DNA of 64,000 nt from positions 467,994 to 531,993 of the forward strand of contig JAHBVR010000001.1 in the NCBI GenBank assembly GCA_019637395.1. The letters run 5' to 3'. The DNA is from Vulcanimicrobiota bacterium (GTDB lineage: Bacteria; Vulcanimicrobiota; Xenobia; Xenobiales; JADMJV01). Position 1 is the stretch's first letter, and the number at the start of each line of letters is the position of its first letter. Below, piece after piece: positions 60,848 to 64,000 of this stretch. The notes beneath the pieces are model-generated. The model worked only from the letters and a program-made list of their open reading frames with translations. It did not search any database and was not told where the DNA came from. A program made the position numbers and the translations under genes.

Positions 60848-61738
60848 TTACTCCTTTACCAGACCGATTGACTGCAGATACTCGCGGTTTTGCCGCGCGA
60901 AGCGCCCGGGCGCCTCCCGTTCTTCCACCAGCACATCTTGTTCTACTACGGCCCAGCCGTCATAACCCTGCCGGGCCAGCTCGGCCAGCAGGCCGGGGAA
61001 GTCCACTTCGCCTTCACCCAACGGGCAAAAAAGGCCGGCCTTTACGGCCGCGAAATAATCCAGCTTCTGCTCGCGGCACTTTTGGGCGATGCCCGGATGA
61101 CAGTCCTTGAGATGTAGGTAGCCGACGCGCGAGCCCCAGCGCTTGAGGCATTCCACTGAATCACCGCCGGCGTAGTGCCAATGACCGGTATCCAGGCACA
61201 GCTGCACCTGGCTACGCTCAAGCAGCGCCTCGGTTTCTTCAGGAGTTTCCACGTGGCCGGCGCAATGGTGATGAAAGACGGTGGTGAGGCCCAATTCGTC
61301 GGCGACTCTTCTGCGCACCAACTCCACGCCCTCGGCCAGGCTCTTCCAGTCTTGTAAATACGTGCCGCGGCGCCGGCCGGCCTGGCTCACCAGTTCGGGA
61401 ACGCTGCCGTTGTTGTCGGCCAGCACCAGCATCGGCGCCTCCAGGGCGGCTAACAAGCGGCCCACCTGCAGTGCGCTTTCAAGCCCGGTCTCGTGAGCGC
61501 CGCGATCGACCAGGTTCACGGGAACAAAGGCGGAGAGCAGCTTGAGTCCGCGCCGGTCCAGCTCGCTTTTCAGTTGGACCGGATCGGTGGGCAGATAGCC
61601 GTAGGGGCCCAACTCCGTACCCACATAGCCGGTTTCAGCGATTTCATCCAATACTTGTGCCCACGGGCAGGGCGGTTCCAGGCCGGCAAATTCGAAAATA
61701 CCCCAGGAAACAGGAGCATTGGCCAGGCGAATCTTCAT
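60848..61738 (-). CDS. iolE: Myo-inosose-2 dehydratase
   Basis: 296 residues, ATG 61738 overlapping iolD by ATGA. IRLANAPVSWGIFEFAGLEP, VGTELGPYGYLPTDP, FHHHCAGHVETPEETEALL, CLDTGHWHYAGGDSVE and YLHLKDCHPGIA are the TIM-barrel metal sites of IolE. It dehydrates 2-keto-myo-inositol to the trihydroxycyclohexanedione used by IolD. Confidence 0.95.
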   Translation of the reverse strand: MKIRLANAPVSWGIFEFAGLEPPCPWAQVLDEIAETGYVGTELGPYGYLPTDPVQLKSELDRRGLKLLSAFVPVNLVDRGAHETGLESALQVGRLLAALEAPMLVLADNNGSVPELVSQAGRRRGTYLQDWKSLAEGVELVRRRVADELGLTTVFHHHCAGHVETPEETEALLERSQVQLCLDTGHWHYAGGDSVECLKRWGSRVGYLHLKDCHPGIAQKCREQKLDYFAAVKAGLFCPLGEGEVDFPGLLAELARQGYDGWAVVEQDVLVEEREAPGRFARQNREYLQSIGLVKE

Positions 61739-63576
61739 GGGCGGCGAGCCGCGCGCGTTTCTTCGTAGCTTTTCCGGGCGGCTTGCACTTCGGGATCGTC
61801 CGAGACTTCGGCCACCGGAACATCCCACCAGGACTCGTAACCGCCCACGCGCTGGCGGCGGTCCACTTTGAGGCAGATACAGACCGGTTGGTTCTGAATC
61901 TTGCGTGCCTGGGCCAAAGCTTGTTTCAGTTCCTGAGAACTTTGGGGGGAAAAGACTTGCGCTCCCAGGCTGGCGCAGTTGGCGGCGAAATCGACCTCCA
62001 CTGGCTCACCGGTGAGGCCGTCGGGAGTGCGCTTACGATATTTGGTGCCGAAACCGTCGCTGCCCAGACTCTTGGAAAGACCCCCGATGCTGGCGTAGCC
62101 CTGATTGTCGAGGACCAGGATGTTGACCTTGATACCCTCGGCCACCATGGTCACAATCTCGGTATGCATCATCAAGAACGAGCCGTCTCCTACCATCACG
62201 TAGACCTCGCGCTCCGGGTCGGCCTGTTTTACTCCCAGCCCGGCCGCGATTTCGTAGCCCATGCACGAGTAACCGTATTCCAGGTGATAAGCGCGGGGCT
62301 CGCGGGTACGCCAGAGTTTGTGCAGATCGCCCGGCAGGCTGCCGGCGGCGCAGATGACCACATCCTGAGGGCGGATGAACTCATTGAGCACTCCGATCAC
62401 CTCGCCCTGACCCCCGTTTTGGTAGATACGCGTGACCTCGGCGTCCCACTCCTGGTTGTATTTCTGAGCTCTTTCGCGGTAAACACCGTCGGCTTGGTAG
62501 CCTGGGAGGATTTGGGCCAGTTCTTCCAGAGTGGTTTTGGCGTCAGCTTGTAGCGGTAGACCCCGTAGCTTACAGGCATCGACTTCGGCCACGTTGAGGT
62601 TGACGAATTGCACTTCAGGGTTTTGGAAAGCCGTGTTGGAGGCGGTGGTGAAGTCGGAGTAGCGGGTGCCCACGCCGATCACCAGATCGGCCTCGCGAGC
62701 CAGAAGGTTGGCGCCCGGCGTTCCCGTCGCTCCAAGAGCTCCCAGATTGAGGGGATGGTCATAGAGCAGCGAGCCTTTACCCGCCTGAGTTTCGGCAATG
62801 GGAATACCGGTCAGTTCAACCAGCGCCTTGAGAGCCTGGTGGGCTTCGCTGTAGTGGACTCCTCCACCGGCCACGATCAGCGGTTTTTTTGCGCTCTGAA
62901 TGCGCTGAGCAGCCGCCCGCAGCAGGCCCTCATCGGCCCGCTGACGCGGAATCGTCCAGATGCGCTTCTCGAAGAGGTATTCTGGATAATCAAAGGCTTC
63001 GGTCTGCACGTCCTGAGGCAGGCATAGCGTAACGGCTCCGGTTTCGGCTGGCGAGGTGAGCACGCGCATCGCCTCCAGCAGCGAAGCGGGTAACTGGTCG
63101 GGCCGGTTGATGCGATCCCAAAAACGGGAAACCGGGCGGAAACAATCGTTGACGCTCACATCCAGCGACTGCGGGCATTCCAATTGCTGCAAGACCGGAG
63201 CCGGATAGCGGTGGGCGAAGATGTCGCCGGGCAGCAACAGCACCGGCAGCCGATTGATGGTGGCCAGCGCCGCTCCGGTCACCATATTGGTAGCGCCCGG
63301 CCCGATGGAAGAAGTGCAGGCCCAAGTCTGCAAGCGGTTCTTATGCTTGGCGAAGGCCACCGCCGCGTGCACCTGGGCCTGCTCGTTGCGCGACAGATAA
63401 TAAGGCAGACGCCCCTTCATCTGCTGCACCGCCTGGCCGATACCGGCCACATTGCCATGCCCGAAAATCCCCCACAAACCGGCGAAAAAAGGGCTCTCCC
63501 GCCCATCGCGGCGCACCCACTGCAGGCTGAGGAACTCCAGCAAGGCCTGAGCCATAGTCAGACGGCGAGTTTTCAC
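61735..63576 (-). CDS. iolD: 3D-(3,5/4)-trihydroxycyclohexane-1,2-dione hydrolase
   Basis: 613 residues of the thiamine-diphosphate-enzyme family. GTG 63576 is chosen because GGGAGG lies 5 bases upstream; the frame is open 48 codons further without family sequence. Motifs: GLWGIFGHGNVAGIGQAVQQ, ACTSSIGPGATNMVTGAA, and ThDP site GDGSFLMMHTEIVTMVAEG ending in LVLDN. It opens the ring of trihydroxycyclohexanedione to 5-deoxy-glucuronate. First gene of iolD-iolE-iolG-aldolase; iolB, iolC, iolA and the transporter are not in the window. Confidence 0.96.
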   Translation of the reverse strand: MKTRRLTMAQALLEFLSLQWVRRDGRESPFFAGLWGIFGHGNVAGIGQAVQQMKGRLPYYLSRNEQAQVHAAVAFAKHKNRLQTWACTSSIGPGATNMVTGAALATINRLPVLLLPGDIFAHRYPAPVLQQLECPQSLDVSVNDCFRPVSRFWDRINRPDQLPASLLEAMRVLTSPAETGAVTLCLPQDVQTEAFDYPEYLFEKRIWTIPRQRADEGLLRAAAQRIQSAKKPLIVAGGGVHYSEAHQALKALVELTGIPIAETQAGKGSLLYDHPLNLGALGATGTPGANLLAREADLVIGVGTRYSDFTTASNTAFQNPEVQFVNLNVAEVDACKLRGLPLQADAKTTLEELAQILPGYQADGVYRERAQKYNQEWDAEVTRIYQNGGQGEVIGVLNEFIRPQDVVICAAGSLPGDLHKLWRTREPRAYHLEYGYSCMGYEIAAGLGVKQADPEREVYVMVGDGSFLMMHTEIVTMVAEGIKVNILVLDNQGYASIGGLSKSLGSDGFGTKYRKRTPDGLTGEPVEVDFAANCASLGAQVFSPQSSQELKQALAQARKIQNQPVCICLKVDRRQRVGGYESWWDVPVAEVSDDPEVQAARKSYEETRAARRP

Positions 63577-63733
63577 GGCCACCTCCCAAGACGTTTGCGC
63601 CGGGTTCGTGCCTGGCCGGAAGCAGTCCTCGTAGGTTGAATCCGTGGGAGTGAGTGGTGCCGGCCCCATATCCAATCCACAATATCCGCAAAAGCAAATT
63701 TGAATAATCATCAAAAACAAAACAACAGTTCGA

Positions 63734-63769
63734 CAAAACTCATGAATCCCATCGTGAACTCATGTTTTG
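63734..63769. promoter_or_regulatory. Candidate operator of the inositol operon
   Basis: AACTCATG occurs at 63737-63744 and again at 63757-63764, 20 bases (two helical turns) apart, and the flanks form an imperfect inverted repeat (CAAAACTCATG / CATGTTTTG). The site is upstream of iolD. A LacI- or RpiR-like inositol regulator could bind here; no regulator gene is in view. Confidence 0.4.
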
Positions 63770-63874
63770 TTTTATGGTATTTTTGGACTAAATTTATTTC
63801 TTTACATGTGAGAAATGCGGCGCAAACACCGATCAAACCTGCAAACTGAAATATTTTACATCTCAAATAGCCGG

Positions 63875-63904
63875 TTGACCCAATCGACCTCCTCATGGTA
63901 AAAA
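63875..63904 (+). promoter_or_regulatory. Candidate sigma70 promoter for the right-edge gene
   Basis: TTGACC (63875-63880) and TAAAAA (63899-63904) are separated by 18 bases, matching -35 (5 of 6) and -10 (4 of 6). The start site would lie about 33 bases before the ATG at 63944, leaving room for AAGGAG. Confidence 0.45.
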
Positions 63905-63943
63905 AAATACTCCCAATGCACCCGAAATCAAGGAGATTAAGTT

Positions 63944-64000
63944 ATGCCTTCTCCCTATGTGTCCCCTTTCCAATTCAATAATCCCGTCAATGGCAACGTC
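63944..64000 (+). CDS. N-terminus of hypothetical protein (partial)
   Basis: ATG 63944 with AAGGAG 8 bases upstream opens a frame that runs off the right edge: MPSPYVSPFQFNNPVNGNV. Only 19 residues are visible. They are polar and Pro/Asn-rich without a signal peptide, in the style of the short leaders at 23566, 27646, 32350 and 57465. Function cannot be told. Confidence 0.55.
   Translation, partial: MPSPYVSPFQFNNPVNGNV

Larger units (their letters stand above)
63577..63943. other. AT-rich divergent regulatory region
   Basis: 367 bases between iolD and the last gene, with no reading frame I trust. The part from about 63695 to 63910 is far more AT-rich than the rest of the window. It contains the direct/inverted repeat at 63734-63769 and a sigma70-like promoter towards the right edge. 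Confidence 0.7.

Noticed and set aside
1..64000. tRNA, rRNA, CRISPR arrays, insertion sequences, prophage genes
   Set aside because: None seen on either strand: no cloverleaf-like sequences, no spaced direct repeats, no transposase or integrase motifs.

Overview
The window is about 60% GC, almost fully coding, with no tRNA, rRNA, CRISPR array or insertion sequence that I can see. It looks like chromosome from a diderm, probably uncultured bacterium. Lipoprotein-type alpha-2-macroglobulin plus PbpC, Tat and Sec signals and an MepA-like peptidase suggest an outer envelope. The mixture of Hanks-type kinase, SpoIIE/STAS switching, tubulin-like and Hsp70-like proteins, and many zinc-ribbon and glycine-zipper proteins resembles poorly studied phyla more than a model group. 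I cannot assign the phylum from sequence alone. Gene starts are often 4-nt overlaps of the type NTGA (ATGA, GTGA, TTGA, CTGA), so many genes start with non-ATG codons and lie in translationally coupled runs.

Layout. 1-3.7 kb (minus): fbp, phoH and a fused-MFS-type membrane protein cut by the left edge. 3.8-12 kb (plus): a dense run of an S24/S26-like protein, CoA transferase, fold-type-II PLP enzyme, a small unknown, GAF-GGDEF, esterase, a small unknown, a double zinc-ribbon protein and an isocitrate/isopropylmalate-type dehydrogenase. 12.6-21.5 kb: a candidate multi-protein machine made of a transmembrane Ser/Thr kinase with a periplasmic-binding-protein sensor, a zinc-ribbon Hsp70-like ATPase, a 953-residue tubulin-like protein and a divergent zinc-ribbon/beta-propeller protein, with a broken Uma2-nuclease remnant between kinase and Hsp70. 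21.4-24.2 kb: 2OG-Fe dioxygenase with alpha/beta hydrolase, then a zinc-ribbon and a hypothetical protein.

24.2-26.8 kb is a small accessory locus: a PqqD-like domain joined through an internal Tat signal to a six-cysteine exported domain, a 75-residue hydrophobic protein, an HprK-like protein with a degenerate P-loop, and a divergent MauE-thioredoxin fusion. It looks like an unusual peptide-modification or disulfide-handling system. 27-35 kb: MepA-like peptidase, glycine-zipper proteins sharing an FTQPKA motif, and a ligand-responsive partner-switching set (substrate-binding protein, SpoIIE/HATPase phosphatase, STAS protein, DUF1275 membrane protein), then a DHH phosphoesterase and a secreted protein.

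35-39 kb (minus): DUF1015 protein, amidohydrolase and DUF6941 in one operon, plus a stand-alone rpsR with its own terminator. 39-49 kb (minus): alpha-2-macroglobulin (thioester motif lost), pbpC and two unknown genes, probably an envelope-protection operon. 49-58 kb: HATPase-receiver protein without an evident phospho-accepting histidine, DtxR-type regulator, sulfurtransferase/SufE pair, LTA-synthase-like sulfatase, GT39-type transferase with GNAT-like and helical proteins, a Gly/Gln-rich protein, and a free-standing protein resembling the cytosolic domain of FlhA/SctV. 58.9-63.6 kb (minus): myo-inositol catabolic operon iolD-iolE-iolG plus a LacD-like aldolase. An AT-rich regulatory region and the start of another short-leader protein close the window.
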